Shown: one piece after another, positions 25,190-35,968 of the stretch
Layout: the number at the start of each line of letters is the position of its first letter
Numbering within the stretch: the stretch's first letter is position 1
Source of the DNA: Ctenosaura bakeri
Lineage: Eukaryota > Chordata > Lepidosauria > Squamata > Iguanidae
Assembly: GCA_948474755.1 (NCBI GenBank)
Contig: CAOLHI010001434.1
Coordinates: forward strand, 62,001-126,000
Direction: 5' to 3'
DNA: 64,000 nt
Program-made: the position numbers and the translations under genes
The notes under the pieces: model-generated
Told to the model about the DNA's origin: nothing
Database searches by the model: none
The model's input: the letters and a program-made list of their open reading frames with translations, nothing else

Positions 25190-25985
25190 AGTGATGATTT
25201 TCAATCTATGTGGAAACAAACAGTGATGACTAAAATCTTATCACTGGGTTTCCCCCCAGATCTTTTGCCATGTAGGGGATATGATCAGGACAAAGCAGCT
25301 ACCAAATACTGAGTAGCAGACATAGAGTGACAACTGGATCTAGCCGACACTCCATTCTTCATTGTTAGTGACCCTAATAGGTATCTTGCTTCACCTATGG
25401 CATATTTAGCAAACCTAGAAATACCTAAACATCAGGGAACCTTTACTTTGGCACAGTGTCATGCCCTCCTGTCAGCTGTCCTTGAAGGCTGATATAAGAA
25501 GACCCCTTTCTTAGACAGACTCTGCCCCTGTGACTCTGGCCAAATAGTGAAAATAGAGCATGTATTACTCCTGTGCCCATATTACAAGGATATTCGTCTT
25601 AACCTCATTTCACATTTATTGCATAAATACCAAGGACGCACTGGACAATTCTATACTTTTCTGCTACTTTCAGATACAAACCCTGATATAACATACAGTG
25701 TTGCCAGATTTTGTGCAGTAGTGAGTTAAAATTCATCAAGCAATGACCTCTGCAGTAGACTAGTTTCAATCTTGTTCTGTTATATTGGAGCGACGTAACC
25801 TGGAGCGATGTTTTAAATACTGTTTCTAACCTGTGTTTTTATCCTCTTTCTACTTTGTATCCTTTTCTACTTGTGCTGGTCTATGATTGTAATAAAGATT
25901 TACACTCTTACTATGTTATACCCTGCCTTAAGCCTTGGGCAGAGGCTGGTAACAAAGAAGAATTTGTTGTTGTTAATTATTAGTA
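25190..25985 (+). mobile_element. LINE 3' end with C-terminal cysteine motif (clade uncertain)
   Basis: One frame, with three internal stops, runs through SLGFPPDLLP, LDLADTPFFIVSDPN and LSAVLEG to the cysteine motif CPCDSG..EHVLLLCPYYKDIR (near 25515-25590). It ends at the stop after ARFCAVVS (25727-25729). A C-x-C..H-x4-C motif followed by a hydrophobic helix is found at the C-terminus of APE-type non-LTR LINEs (Jockey, I, R1 and Vingi groups). The 3' end closes near AATAAAGATTTACAC (25892 onwards). The LINE at 58755-61245 belongs to the same family. I cannot settle the clade by eye. Confidence 0.65.
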
Positions 25986-26120
25986 TTTCTGAAAAGATGA
26001 ATGAAATGTAGGTGATGCTAATGATAATTCAGGAAAAGGACCCATACTCTTTCTGATAAGTCTGCCCCAATGGAACAGTTTGATCCCTGGATACATTCCT
26101 AGTTCGGGCTTATTATTATT

Positions 26121-26690
26121 AATTGTCATCGAGTTGGCTTAAACTTATAACAACCCTTTGTATAAAAAATCTCCAAGTCACACTATTGTTAACAGTCCTA
26201 CTCAGATCTTTCAAACTCAGGGCTATGACTTCCTAGATTGAATCTACCCACCTGTAATGCAGTCTTCTACTTTTCTTGCAGCCTTCCACTTTTCTCGACA
26301 TTATCTTCTTTTACAATGAGTCATTTAATTTCATGATATGCCCAAAGTAATATAGCCACAGTCACTCATTTTTGCTTCTGGAGAGAGTTCAGGCTTGAAT
26401 TGCTTTCAGACCCATTTATCTGTCTTTTTGGCAGCCCATGGTGTCTGTAGAACTCTCTTTCAGCAATGCACTTCAAATCAGTTCTTTCTCTTCCTTCCAG
26501 ATTTATTTGCTATCCAGCTTAAGAAATACACATAGAAACTGGAAATAGTATGACATAGATGATTCTGACTTTGGTATTTAATGATATACACTTGAAGATC
26601 TGTCATAGTTCTGTCACAGTTGCCCTTCTAAGTCCCAGTTTTCTTCTGATTTCTTGACTACAGATTTCTTGACTACATTTTAACTTGGGT
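26121..26690 (-). mobile_element. RTE-BovB LINE 3' fragment, minus strand
   Basis: The block begins at 26121 with the complement of the BovB tail (TTGTCATCGAGTTGGCTTAA) and runs backwards through BovB 3' sequence. Blocks it shares with the copy at 42823-43588 include CACCTGTAATGCAGTCTTC versus CTGCCTGTGATGCAGTCTTC, and TTCTTCTGATTTCTTGACT. It would encode the end of the BovB RT protein but is heavily decayed. It is 5'-truncated near 26690. Confidence 0.8.
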
Positions 26691-26934
26691 TTATGATACA
26701 TGAGTAGTATGAATAGTGGAAGTATTTTGAGACACCTGAAACTCCTGAAACTATAGGAAACCCCACAAAAAGTATACGGTACCTGGAAGAGCTATGAATG
26801 ACTGAAATGGGGTATAATTTCTCTAGAAAAGCACAAAGGTGGAAAAGCCTAACTAGGAACAATCTTACAGTGATGTCAGCCTTTCACCAACACCTCTGAT
26901 GTCTGTTCCCCTCCTCCATGGAAAGAGATCTGTT

Positions 26935-28700
26935 CTTGTTCTTGTTCTTATCCCACTTTTTCCCAACTCTGGACCCAAAGCAGCTTACAACAAATTAAAA
27001 TCATATTATTAAAGATCAGCATGATAAAAAAGTTAAAAGATTAAACAAATGAATAAATAAGAACACTTTTTTTTGAAAAAATAAATATTCTTAAACTTTT
27101 GCACACAAGGACAACAATTGGCAAGATCCAGCACATTTTGCTGGGAAAGGCCTTATATACTCAATCATCAAATGCCTGTCTAAACAAAAAAGTGTTTACC
27201 TGTCTTTGAAAAGAAGGTAGGGAGGGTGCCAGTCTGACTTCTCCGGGAAGGAAGTTCAAGAGCCTGGGGGCAGCCACTGAGAAGGCCCTCTCACTCATGT
27301 TCCCCCCAGATGTACCTGTGATGGAGAGAAGGGTATCCCCAACAAATTTCAAAGCATGGGCTGGTTTGTAACAGAAGGTACCTTCCTTCAAATAATCTGG
27401 ACTTGAGCTTTCTAGAGCTTTATATGTCAAATCCAGCACTTGGAATTCTGTGCAGAAATTGACCAGCTGTTGCAACAAGGAAGCTGTGTGTTCCCCATTG
27501 CCAGACCCAGTTAGCAATCTGGCTGCAGCTTTTTGGACCAGTTGAAACTTCCAGACACTCTTCAAAGACAGCCCCACATATGACGTGTTACAGTTAATCT
27601 AACTACTATGTAACTAAGGTTTGTGTCACTGTGACCAGGTCTGATATCTCAAGGAATAGATACAGCTGACACACAAGCTTTAACTGTACAAATGCACTCC
27701 TAACTACCACCAAAACTTGAGCTTTCAGGCAAAGAACTGAATCCAGGACCACACCCAAGCAGTATATCTGCAACTTCAGGAGGAATGTGACACCATGCAG
27801 TACAAGCTGAATCTCTATTACCTGATCAGCTTTCTGACTTTCCAGGAGCACTTCTGCTTTGTCTGGATTAAATTTCAATTTGTTTTTCCTCATTCAGTCC
27901 ATTGCTGATGACAGGCACCAATTTAAGACCAAAACAGCTTCTTTGGCTTATGGTGGAAAGAAGTAATAGAGGTGGGTGTCATCCTCTGAAAAACTTCTTC
28001 CTAGTGGTTTCATGTAGACGTTAAATAGTATGAGGGACAGAACTGATAATTGAGAGATCCTCCAGCCCAACAGCCAAGGGATTGATCAGGAGTTCCCCAG
28101 CACCACTTTCTGGGTTCATCTTCCGGGAAAGAACGGAGCCGCTGTAAAACAGTACCCCAGTTCCCATCCCAGCAAGGAGATCCAGAAGAATATCATGGTC
28201 AGTGGTATCAAAATATACTGAGAGGTCCAATAGAGCCAACAGGGACACACTCCCCCTATCTAGTTCCTGGTGTAGGTCATGAAGCAAGGTGAATAAAGCT
28301 GTCTCTCTCCCATGATGAAGACTGAAACCAGATTGAAATGGACCTAGATAATCTGTCTCATCCAGAAACCCCTGGAACTGTGAGACCATGACACACTCCA
28401 GAACCTTGTCCAAAAATAGAATATTAGAGACTGGCCAATAATTGCTCAGAATGGTGGAATCAAGGGTGGTCTTCTAAATAATAATTTTTTAACTGTCTTC
28501 TTAAGGCAAGCTGGAACTCTGCCTAGCTTTAGTAAGGCATTAACCCTCACCCACTCAGCCAGTTCCTCTCTATCTTTTTAATAAGCCAAGAAGGGCAAGG
28601 ATGTAACCTAGTCCTGATGGCTCTCATCTCCCCAAGGATCCTGTCCACACCCTCAGTTTGCACAGACTTAAAAGTATTCATTGTCACTAGACAAGCAGGG
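26935..28700 (-). mobile_element. L2-like LINE reverse transcriptase, minus strand, decayed
   Basis: On the minus strand, reading downward from 28700, broken frames give NYWPVSNILFLDKVLECVMV near 28440-28380. The frame 28413-28021 continues with FLDETDYLGPFQSGFS, then LLDLSVYFDTTDHDILL, the palm block with one catalytic aspartate. The frame 27893-27606 gives KLKFNPDKAEVLLES, and the frame 27577-27161 gives KFQLVQKAAARLLTGS and SERAFSVAAPRLLNFLP. This is the expected domain order of an L2-clade RT that primes reverse transcription at the nicked target. The catalytic YADD segment between 28021 and 27893 is lost in decay. The 3' UTR and tail run down to about 26935. Confidence 0.85.
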
Positions 28701-30560
28701 ATAAAGTTACACCCATTTGATCTGTATCAATTATAGTGTCAATGCTATGATGCTATTGTATCTTATGGGGTGTACTGTATTTCCAGATAGCACAGGATTC
28801 AGTTATAGCAGTTGCTTTGGTTATTGAATTATTCCTGGATCAATTTTAAAATAATTTGAAATTCTGAAAGGCTTGGTAATAAATTACGTGAAGGAGCACT
28901 TGCATCCATATGAATTTGCCTGAGCTCTAAGGTCAGCCTCAGAAGCCCTCTATGATTTCCTTTTCCAACACAAAATTGTTAATTTATTCTTATTAGGAGA
29001 CAAAAAAAATGTACTGTTAACAAGATTCGTTTTCCAAGAGAAAGTCAAAATAAGAGCCAAAAATATTCTTAAAAAGGAATAAATGACACTTTGTAGTTCA
29101 TTAAATTAAAAAAAAGTAAAATTTCTCCTTGTGCAATTCTGTGAAAATGAGAACAGATCAGAGGAAGAAAAGATGCAATTAGAAAGTCACATATACTCCC
29201 CTCAAGAATCAGCTCTGTGCAGGAAAGGGCTAGGCAAGGTCAGGAAGTGTTCTGCAGTCTCACACTTGTCCATTGCTTAAGCAGAGCAGAGAAGACATGA
29301 CCACGGGTGACCTAAAATTAATTACCTTTAAAAAAGAGATGAGGGGGCTGATACATGAAGCTTGATAACCCTTCCCATAGCCCCTTTCCTAGATATGTTG
29401 CTGTCCTGAGGTAGACAGCTAATACATGACAGGAGTCAGTTTTGCCAGACTGCATGAACCTCCTTAACAAGAAATATTGCCCACTCACAGATACTTCCAA
29501 CTACTGCTGCTGGCTAGAAGTTCTGGCACTGTTATGCCCAGTACATGGTGAAATACAACCTTCTCAAGCAAACTTGTATGCATACACAAAAGACCAAGAT
29601 TCCCCCACTGCTGTTCAGTTCTGTCTTAACCCAGGACCAAAAAGGCCCCGCATCTACTAACAGGCCATTGCTCTTAGAAAACAGGCTATCTTGCAAATTG
29701 GACAGAGTATCATTCTCATCTCCTGTTATTTCACATCAAAAGAGTCCACGACCTGAAGCAAGCACCCCAAGAGAACTTGTGCATAAAAAAATCTGTCCCA
29801 CACCATCTTAAAAATCCACAAGGGGATTATTGTGAGGGGAAAGCTTAGGGCCAATCTTCATGAGTCCTGGCACTTCATTTTTGATGTCTTTGGCAGCATA
29901 CAAAAAACATTAGGCCAAGATTGTGCCTTTACAGAACTATGGTGTGTGTGTCACACTCTATACACCCCTACTTATGTGCTGACCCCATACCTACAAAAAT
30001 AAAGGGAAGGGAGATTAGCAAACAGGCTTGAAAAACTGAGAGCCCCAAACCTACACCACATGTGGGTTGGTATAGGAGAGGGGCAAGCATTGATACTCAA
30101 GGATCTCAGAAGCACACAGAAAGGGAGAGATAGCTCATATCATGAACTCTTCATATCCTGCTAGCTGAGAAACCTTTGAGTTGCTTTTTAACTCCCCCAG
30201 GATTCAGGGTGCAGGGGGAATGAGTTGCCTGACTTGCCTCTAAAGCCTTACACCAGAAGATAAAATGTTAACAATACTGCTCTATGAGCCTTCCTCGGGG
30301 ATAATCCCACATCTATTCCACTGAGCAGCTTGGAGCAGCAGAAAAAGAAGCAGAGTGCATAGAAAGCATTAGATTCTGACACAGAAAGAGAAAGGGAGCG
30401 GAGAAGAGGAAGCGGTTTCTTGCAAGGTCCAAAGCCATGCTCTGTTGTCAGCAAGGGCCCTACTGCTCCTGTGGCTTGTGACACTCCCAATACTTTGTTT
30501 GGTAGTCACTTGCCCCTTCTCTTTGTCACAGACCCCTTTTAGTAACAGCATTAATTGCTT
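28701..30560. other. No gene seen
   Basis: Frames at 29442-29660, 29545-29811 and 30248-30490 have no recognisable domain. I see no repeat family that I can name. Confidence 0.35.
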
Positions 30561-30577
30561 AATTTTTTTAAAAAAAA

Positions 30578-30579
<2 letters not shown>

Positions 30580-30612
<33 letters not shown>

Positions 30613-30617
30613 ACACA
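30580..30617. repeat. (CA)n microsatellite, slightly interrupted
   Basis: A CA dinucleotide run with one TA interruption, preceded by a T7A8 tract. It makes the overlapping frames on both strands (Cys-Val or Thr-His repeats) spurious. Confidence 0.95.
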
Positions 30618-31014
30618 GAGATACATATATACACATGCTGTCCACACACCAACAACAGAACAGTGCCAAAAGCAAAGTAAGGAGCAAGAGGGGGACAGAC
30701 TCCTGTTCAACCTCAGCAGAGATTGAGATTGGAATCCCCTAAAAATACTCATCTAGGGAAAAGGAGGTAAGTGAGAGCGATAGAAAGAGCAGGAGATGGG
30801 GAAAAGAGGAAGGAGGAGGAGTGTTTAGGCTTTTACAATGATCAAAGATTTGACCAAAGGGATTTCAGCTTTTCTGGGGCTTTGAGAGCTGAATAAGCCA
30901 CTGTTCAGTGACGTCAGTATTGCACTTTCCTTTTCAAGAAATTGAATAGCACCAGATCTCTTGGTCCTGGATGGCAGACAAGTTCATCTTCCCAATGAGC
31001 TACTTCTCATCTAA

Positions 31015-31434
31015 TGACATTTTTGCACCTTACCTTTTCACGCTTCTGGGTTGGGGTTCTCACGTGAGAAGGTTTGGAAGGAACGCTGCCGCTTCCCTGC
31101 TGCTTCAGCTCCGCAGCTCCTTCCTCCTCACACGAGCACCCTGCCTCTTCTGTTTGCAGTGCAGCCTGGGACCTCGCAGGCTGCACTGAAAAGAGGATGC
31201 GTGACCAGCCCAGCTTCTGAGGCACCGCAAGCCAGGTAAGTGCGCACGGGGCCCAAGAGCGATGCGTGACTGTGCACCATTTTCGGCTTTGAGCCAAAAA
31301 TGAAAAAATCCATGCATGGTCCGCTTCAGGCCCTTGAGCGTCACGTAAATGTGAGTGTGTTATGCAGACCGATCCTCACATTTACACAATGCTCAAGGGG
31401 CCCGTTCACTTCAAAAACGCTTGGGAAAAGGGCC
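31015..31434 (+). mobile_element. GC-rich MITE, PIF/Harbinger-like, family 2, copy B
   Basis: A 420 bp relative of the element at 13069-13460, in the same orientation. The left end is worn (TGACATTTTTGCACC against GGCCCTTTCTGCACC) and the right end is GGAAAAGGGCC. It is flanked by perfect TAA at 31012-31014 and 31435-31437. Long subterminal inverted arms pair 31329-31353 (CCCTTGAGC..GTAAATGTGAG) with 31374-31399. Another inverted pair, GCAGCCTG/CAGGCTGC, lies near 31161-31184. There is no coding capacity. It is inserted in the ARL8A-like retrocopy. Confidence 0.85.
31160..31235 (+). other. Exon-like 76-nt segment inside MITE copy B
   Basis: The acceptor tract CCTCTTCTGTTTGCAG ends at 31159. 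The 76-nt segment ends in GCCAG at 31235 and is followed by GTAAGT (31236-31241). Its position and length are identical to the segment in copy A at 13214-13289. Confidence 0.4.
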
Positions 31435-31835
31435 TAAGACACCAGGGAGTTCTTGCTTGTTCCCAAGAACTAGGACAGGAATGCCCCAGAGTTGTGGCTT
31501 ATCAAACAGATTGTGAAGTTTCTTCTTTGAGGTTTCAATCTTCTCCAATTCTGTGGGATCTACCATACATACTATGGCACTGATTCCACAAGAGTACTGC
31601 TCCCACATCTTATGAAAAGGAAGTTGGCCCTCAATGTCTCAGAGCTTTATGGTGACTTTTCTCATAATTAAGCCCACCATTAGGATCATATCTTCATTTA
31701 ACTGCCCCAATGTGATCACCTTGATGAAGGCAGTCTTCCCTGAGTACTGCAGCCCCAGCAGTGTGAGCTCTGTCAACTTTTTTTCTGGAAATGTTCTTGG
31801 AACCAGTCCAGCAGCTTGGTGATGAGCACAAGTAC

Positions 31836-32054
31836 CCTTGCCTGCCTGCCTCTACTCCTGGTTCCAGTCTTACAGTGCAGCCAGACCCCAGCCATCTCTA
31901 TTGTCCCCCAAAACCAGCCACCCTTACTGCCCTTGCTGCTGCCATCACGCTTTGCATCTGGGCACACACTTGGTTCAGATCCCATTAAAATGGCACCATG
32001 TACCCTCCTCCCAGATTGGCATGGTTTAATTGGCAAATATTATTTAATTGGCAC
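31836..32054. other. GC-richer flank, possibly retrocopy 5' UTR
   Basis: The sequence just upstream (minus strand) of the ARL8A-like start is richer in GC and could be retained 5' UTR of the retrocopy. This is not demonstrable here. TTAATTGGCA occurs three times at 32026, 32044 and 32057. Confidence 0.25.
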
Positions 32055-32927
32055 TGTTAATTGGCATTGATATAACATGACATTCTAGAAGAGGCATAGC
32101 ACTGACAGAGCAAGGCAGGTCAGCTGCACCCGCTCTTGGGCAGAAACTGAGTCATTTTCAGGCTAATAGCATGCCCATTGTCAAGGCAACAGGCTTAAAG
32201 ATAACAAGGCAGAAATCTCAGAGCTGAAAGGGGAAATCTCTACCAAATTGTGATTGTTTTAACTCTGAACCCAAACACCTGGATGTTGCCCTATTATTTT
32301 CCCACCTCTCCATGATAATTGGGCTATTACAACAGCCATTATCTTTTTGTCACCTAAACACTAAAATCATTAGCTCTGTTCAGACTTCATTGTTCATGTT
32401 ACAAATCCCATTGTCCACTTGGGTGGGAATGCAATTCACACCCATACCTACAGGATATTTTTCATGTATAAGAACCCTCCAATTTCAAGCAGTCCAGTGC
32501 AGTCTCTTGCCTTTCTGAACAGCACACTCACCATTTGATTCCTGAAGAAGAATTGTCCTTAGGTGCCTACCTAAGCCATGTCACTGCTTTCTTTGCTGTT
32601 CTCTGGACTGGTAATTATTGCCTCATCTCTGAAAGTTCACTATCCACACTTTCCTCCCTTTTCCTTCAGTTAGCTCTTGTGTGTGCATGTGAGTATTTGC
32701 ATCTTTGCGTGCTTGTATGAACCCTTTTCAATAAAACACATTTTATTTCATTTTTGGAATCTCTAGTTGATTCTTTCCTGTGTGACTCCATAAACATAGG
32801 TGAAAAGATTTCGTTAAGTTACCCCCCTCTCATAGGCCTCCTGATTTTGAGCAATTATTCCTCACTTTTGAACAGAGATACTAGCATCACTGGTGGGCCC
32901 TTGTGGCACCCACATTTTGGCCTAACA
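32055..32927 (+). mobile_element. Probable solo LTR, boundaries uncertain
   Basis: A TATA-like box (TATAAG, 32467-32472) is followed by AATAAA at 32730-32735, about 263 bp later, with a pyrimidine-rich stretch between, as in a U3-R-U5 structure. Candidate ends are TGTTA at 32055 and TAACA at 32923-32927, a 5 bp inverted pair, but the flanks (GGCAC and TCATA) do not match as a target duplication. No gag, pol or env sequence adjoins it. The family is unknown. Confidence 0.4.
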
Positions 32928-32942
32928 TCATATGTTTTTCTT

Positions 32943-33075
32943 TAATAGTATTTGTACTCTGCCTTTCTACCAGCAAATGGCACTAAGTGTGGCTAACAGT
33001 GGTAAAATAAAATAAATGTAATTATTGTTAAAAAACACAAATATAGACTTAAAAAAGAAACCTATTAAAATATAC
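32943..33075 (-). mobile_element. L2-like LINE 3' tail fragment
   Basis: The stretch with GTACTCTGCCTTTCTACCAG and AGTGTGGCTAACAGTGGTAA followed by adenine-rich sequence resembles the complemented 3' tails of squamate L2-like LINEs (compare 26935-27060). It is short and degraded. The MITE at 33081 abuts it. Confidence 0.35.
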
Positions 33076-33080
33076 CAAGA

Positions 33081-33283
33081 GGCCCTTTCATACCACATAG
33101 TTGAAGAACTGTGATTCCTCATTAGCTGCCATGGTTCCATCTTATGGGATCCTGGGGTTTGTAGTTTGGTTGAGGTTCTATGTCTGAGCATTCTAAATCC
33201 TCCTCCCTGAACAGCAGATCTCAAAATTTTATATGCTGTTCCCTTGGCAGTTAAAGTGGAATCATTATTGTGTGAAAAGGCAC
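33081..33283. mobile_element. Palindromic MITE, diverged relative of family 1
   Basis: About 203 bp, with GGCCCTTTCATACC at the left, TGTGAAAAGGCAC at the right and inner blocks GGGATCCTGGGGTTTGTAGTTT and TAAAGTGGAATCATTATT that match family 1. A clean target duplication is not visible. Confidence 0.55.
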
Positions 33284-34547
33284 AAGAAAAGAGAAACAAC
33301 AATTTGTAATCAAGTTCCCACTTAACCACAACCTAATGCAGACATCAAATTTCTCCCTGAATAAAATTGCTTTGCCTGATGGAAAATGTAACAGGAAAGG
33401 GACCAAACTCTAGTGATATTCCATTACTACACCATTAAATTCAATAATACTGCAACAAAATTGTGGGATTCTTTCTCTTATGAACTCTGAACCACATCAG
33501 GCAAAAGTGATTTGTTCCAAGACTCTTCAGACTTTGACATCACATTTCTGAGATGTGGCAGGATGTTTCACTCTGATAATGCCTACCTAGACAGCATAAA
33601 GGCATTATATGCATATTGAAACACTTTGTGATCACTTACTAGCACTCAGTCTTATTAACTGTGTGTCCTAGGCTGATTCTGTCCTCTAATTTCTGGTTGT
33701 GGGGGTGCTGACAGGCTGCCAAGTCTATTCTGCAATCTGTTCAGTAACAAGGTTTTTGTAGAGTAAATCTGAGGTGTCAATTTAGCTTTGGTTGCCCTGA
33801 TCCCATAGAGTGAAGCCACTATGATTGACTGTGTTTTTGTCCTTTTTTTTTATTCAGCTCTGAAGAGGATTTAACATTGTTTTAGAGAGAATTATGGCTA
33901 TTTCTATTTCTAATCTGGGGATGAGCCTCCTGTGCACGCCCTTAAAGACTAGCCTGGTGACCGATACTCCAGTCAGACTTGGCTGACAACCAGAAATATT
34001 CAGAGTCAGATCATCCCTTTGCAAAGCCATAAGCTTATTTTTGAAGAGCATTTTTAGACACATCTAGCTGCGGCTTTTGAATTTGCTAGGGAATTCTTCT
34101 GCTCTGGATCAATTCCCTTTAAAAAAAATAATAAAAATTAATAACACTTACATATCATGCACAGCCATGTCAAGCAGTAATGTTAGGCATAGCTGCAGGT
34201 TATGAGCTTCCTTAAGAGAGACTCAAGATATGATAGAATAAAAGATTATATAGCATATTGTATCAATAAAAAGGTGCTGGGGGCATTAGCTTATTCTGCT
34301 CGCAAAGACTTCCCGGTTAAAATATGTTTTTAATTTTAAAATATAGCTCAAACTCTATCATATTTTTCTCATTTGCAGCTAAGAATAACACCTAAATTGT
34401 ATTGACCCCGATACGATCCAGGAGATTACTTTTCCTCTAGTGCATGCTTTGCTATTATCAGTGGAAGTGCCAAGTGACTGGAGCTGGGGAAGACAGCCTG
34501 CCTTCCTCCTGTGCTTTGAGAAGGACTTTCACAATACAGAAATACAT
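33284..34547. other. No gene seen
   Basis: AT-rich sequence with no recognised domain or repeat. Confidence 0.35.
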
Positions 34548-34700
34548 ATTATTTATTTGTTTGTTTATTAGAGAGATGTATATCCCACCTTTCCATTTCA
34601 AAATGCTCAAGATAGCCAGCAGCATAATAAAACAATGCAGCAAAAACCCCAATAAAAAGCTAAAGGGAAAGAAAGAGGTGGTAGATAGAAAAGTTAACAA
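34548..34700 (-). mobile_element. L2-like LINE 3' tail fragment
   Basis: A TTTATTTGTTTGTTTATTAG run followed by TATCCCACCTTTCC and an A-rich stretch (AATAAAACAATGCAG) is the usual complemented L2-like 3' tail. No coding part remains. The frames over it on both strands are not genes. Confidence 0.4.
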
Positions 34701-35539
34701 ATAATTGAACTTCCCAGAACGTATAACCATCTTAGTAGCATTGATTACTTAATTTTTTTTTTAAAAAAAATCTTTTTATTATATGCATATTAGAAAGTTG
34801 TACATCTCTGGTTCAATTGTTGATATATACAGTACTACACAAAAATAGTACTATACAAAATATTTTTTGTATATGTTTAATACTTAATTTTAATTTGATT
34901 TAACTTCCCTGGATTAAAAACGTGAGGACTCACCAAACCAAAGCCTGGTAGGAGAGAAAGATCTTACCACAAAGTCAGAAAGCCATCACTTCGGAAACTC
35001 AGTGAGAAGTTCTAGGTACAGCCACTGAGAAGGATCTTTCTCACATTTCAGCAAACCACAAATTAGAGACTGGCAGAAGATATGAGAGGACCACTCCAGA
35101 CCATCTTGATGAACAGCCTGATTCATACAGGAGAAGGGTGACCTCTAGGTATCTTGATTCTGAAGAATCCTATTTTCTTGCCTCGCCAAACAGGGTGTCC
35201 TCATCTCTCCATCCCAGATATAGGATCTTACTAAACAAAATCTTACTGTATTTTCGGGGAGAGGATGGTGTCATGTATCACACTCATGTGGGCCTGGCAG
35301 AATGCCTTTAGGCCTCCAGGTGAGGTCAAGGAAGTATGGGTAAATCCTGCCTGTTAGAAGTAGTCATAGCATTACAAGTAGTCATACTAGTAGTAGTAAT
35401 GATAGCAGAAGCAGCAATAGTGACTACTACTTATTTGAAAGTAATTATTTGTAGATAGATAATTGTAGGTAATTATTTATTACCTACAAATTGAGATTAG
35501 GAGTTTTCGGGAAAGGCTCCTAATTGTGTTTCCGCTTGT
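34701..35539. other. No gene seen
   Basis: A T/A palindromic tract lies at 34752-34770, and degenerate AGT/GTA trinucleotide sequence at 35355-35445. Nothing else is recognised. Confidence 0.35.
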
Positions 35540-35693
35540 GATAGATGTTCTGGAAACAGTTCCACAAGATATGTGAATGAAATTGTATAGAAATGTTTCG
35601 AAATACATGCTATTTGTAAGTTGTTCGCCGCCTCGATCCATATGGAGAGGCGGGATACAAATAAATAATAAAAAATAATAAAAAATTGCCATA
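35540..35693 (+). mobile_element. LINE 3' tail fragment (L2-like)
   Basis: GCCGCCTCGATCC followed by GGCGGGATACAAATAAATAA and an A-rich end is the common terminal signature of squamate L2-like LINEs and the short elements derived from them. The coding part is absent. Confidence 0.5.
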
Positions 35694-35763
35694 GACAGGA
35701 TCCCAACAGCACAACTACAAACTGAGTCTACTAGGAGCACACCACATTATCTGATGATACTTA

Positions 35764-35965
35764 GGCAATGTCCGCACTATACTGTTGTAGTGCTATTATT
35801 CCACTTTCAACGTCCTGTAGAATTGTGAGGTTTGTAGTTTACTGAGGCCACACAACTCTCTGGCTAAGAATTCTAAAGGCCCCTCTCTAAACTGCAAACC
35901 CCAGGATTCCATAGGATTTTGAAAGTGAAATAATAGCACTATAACAATGTAGTGCAGAAATGGAC
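35764..35965. mobile_element. Palindromic MITE, PIF/Harbinger-like, family 1
   Basis: A 202 bp element with the same inverted halves as 3514-3714 (TATTATTCCACTTTCAACGT and its complement). It is flanked by perfect TTA at 35761-35763 and 35966-35968, the preferred target of PIF/Harbinger transposases. Confidence 0.8.
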
Positions 35966-35968
35966 TTA

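Larger units (their letters stand above)
30865..31835 (-). pseudogene. ARL8A: Processed ARL8A-like pseudogene split by a MITE
   Basis: ARL8 is an Arf-like small GTPase that links lysosomes to kinesin. Reading down the minus strand, [10 protein letters not shown] (from the lost start at 31833-31835) matches the N-terminus. After a frameshift near 31775 come the P-loop GLQYSGKT, then NEDM and MRKVTIKL, five residues short of the functional protein, then a degraded G3 (stop-DIEGQ for WDIGGQ). The frame 31608-31438 carries [24 protein letters not shown] and LPGV. After the 420 bp MITE (31015-31434), LDEK-stop-LIGKMNLSAIQDQEI resumes at 31014 and ends QWLIQLSKPQKS with a stop at 30865-30867. There are no introns, so it is a retrocopy. 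Residues such as SK and LPG favour ARL8A over ARL8B, though the start is mixed. G4 is NKQE for NKRD. It is not functional. Confidence 0.93.

Noticed and set aside
30369..30752. 127-codon minus-strand frame with Cys-Val repeats
   Set aside because: The repeats come from the (CA)n tract at 30580-30617; no domain and no homology signature.
31435..31608. Functional small GTPase exon
   Set aside because: The retrocopy lacks introns, the start and G4 motif are lost, and stops and a MITE interrupt it.
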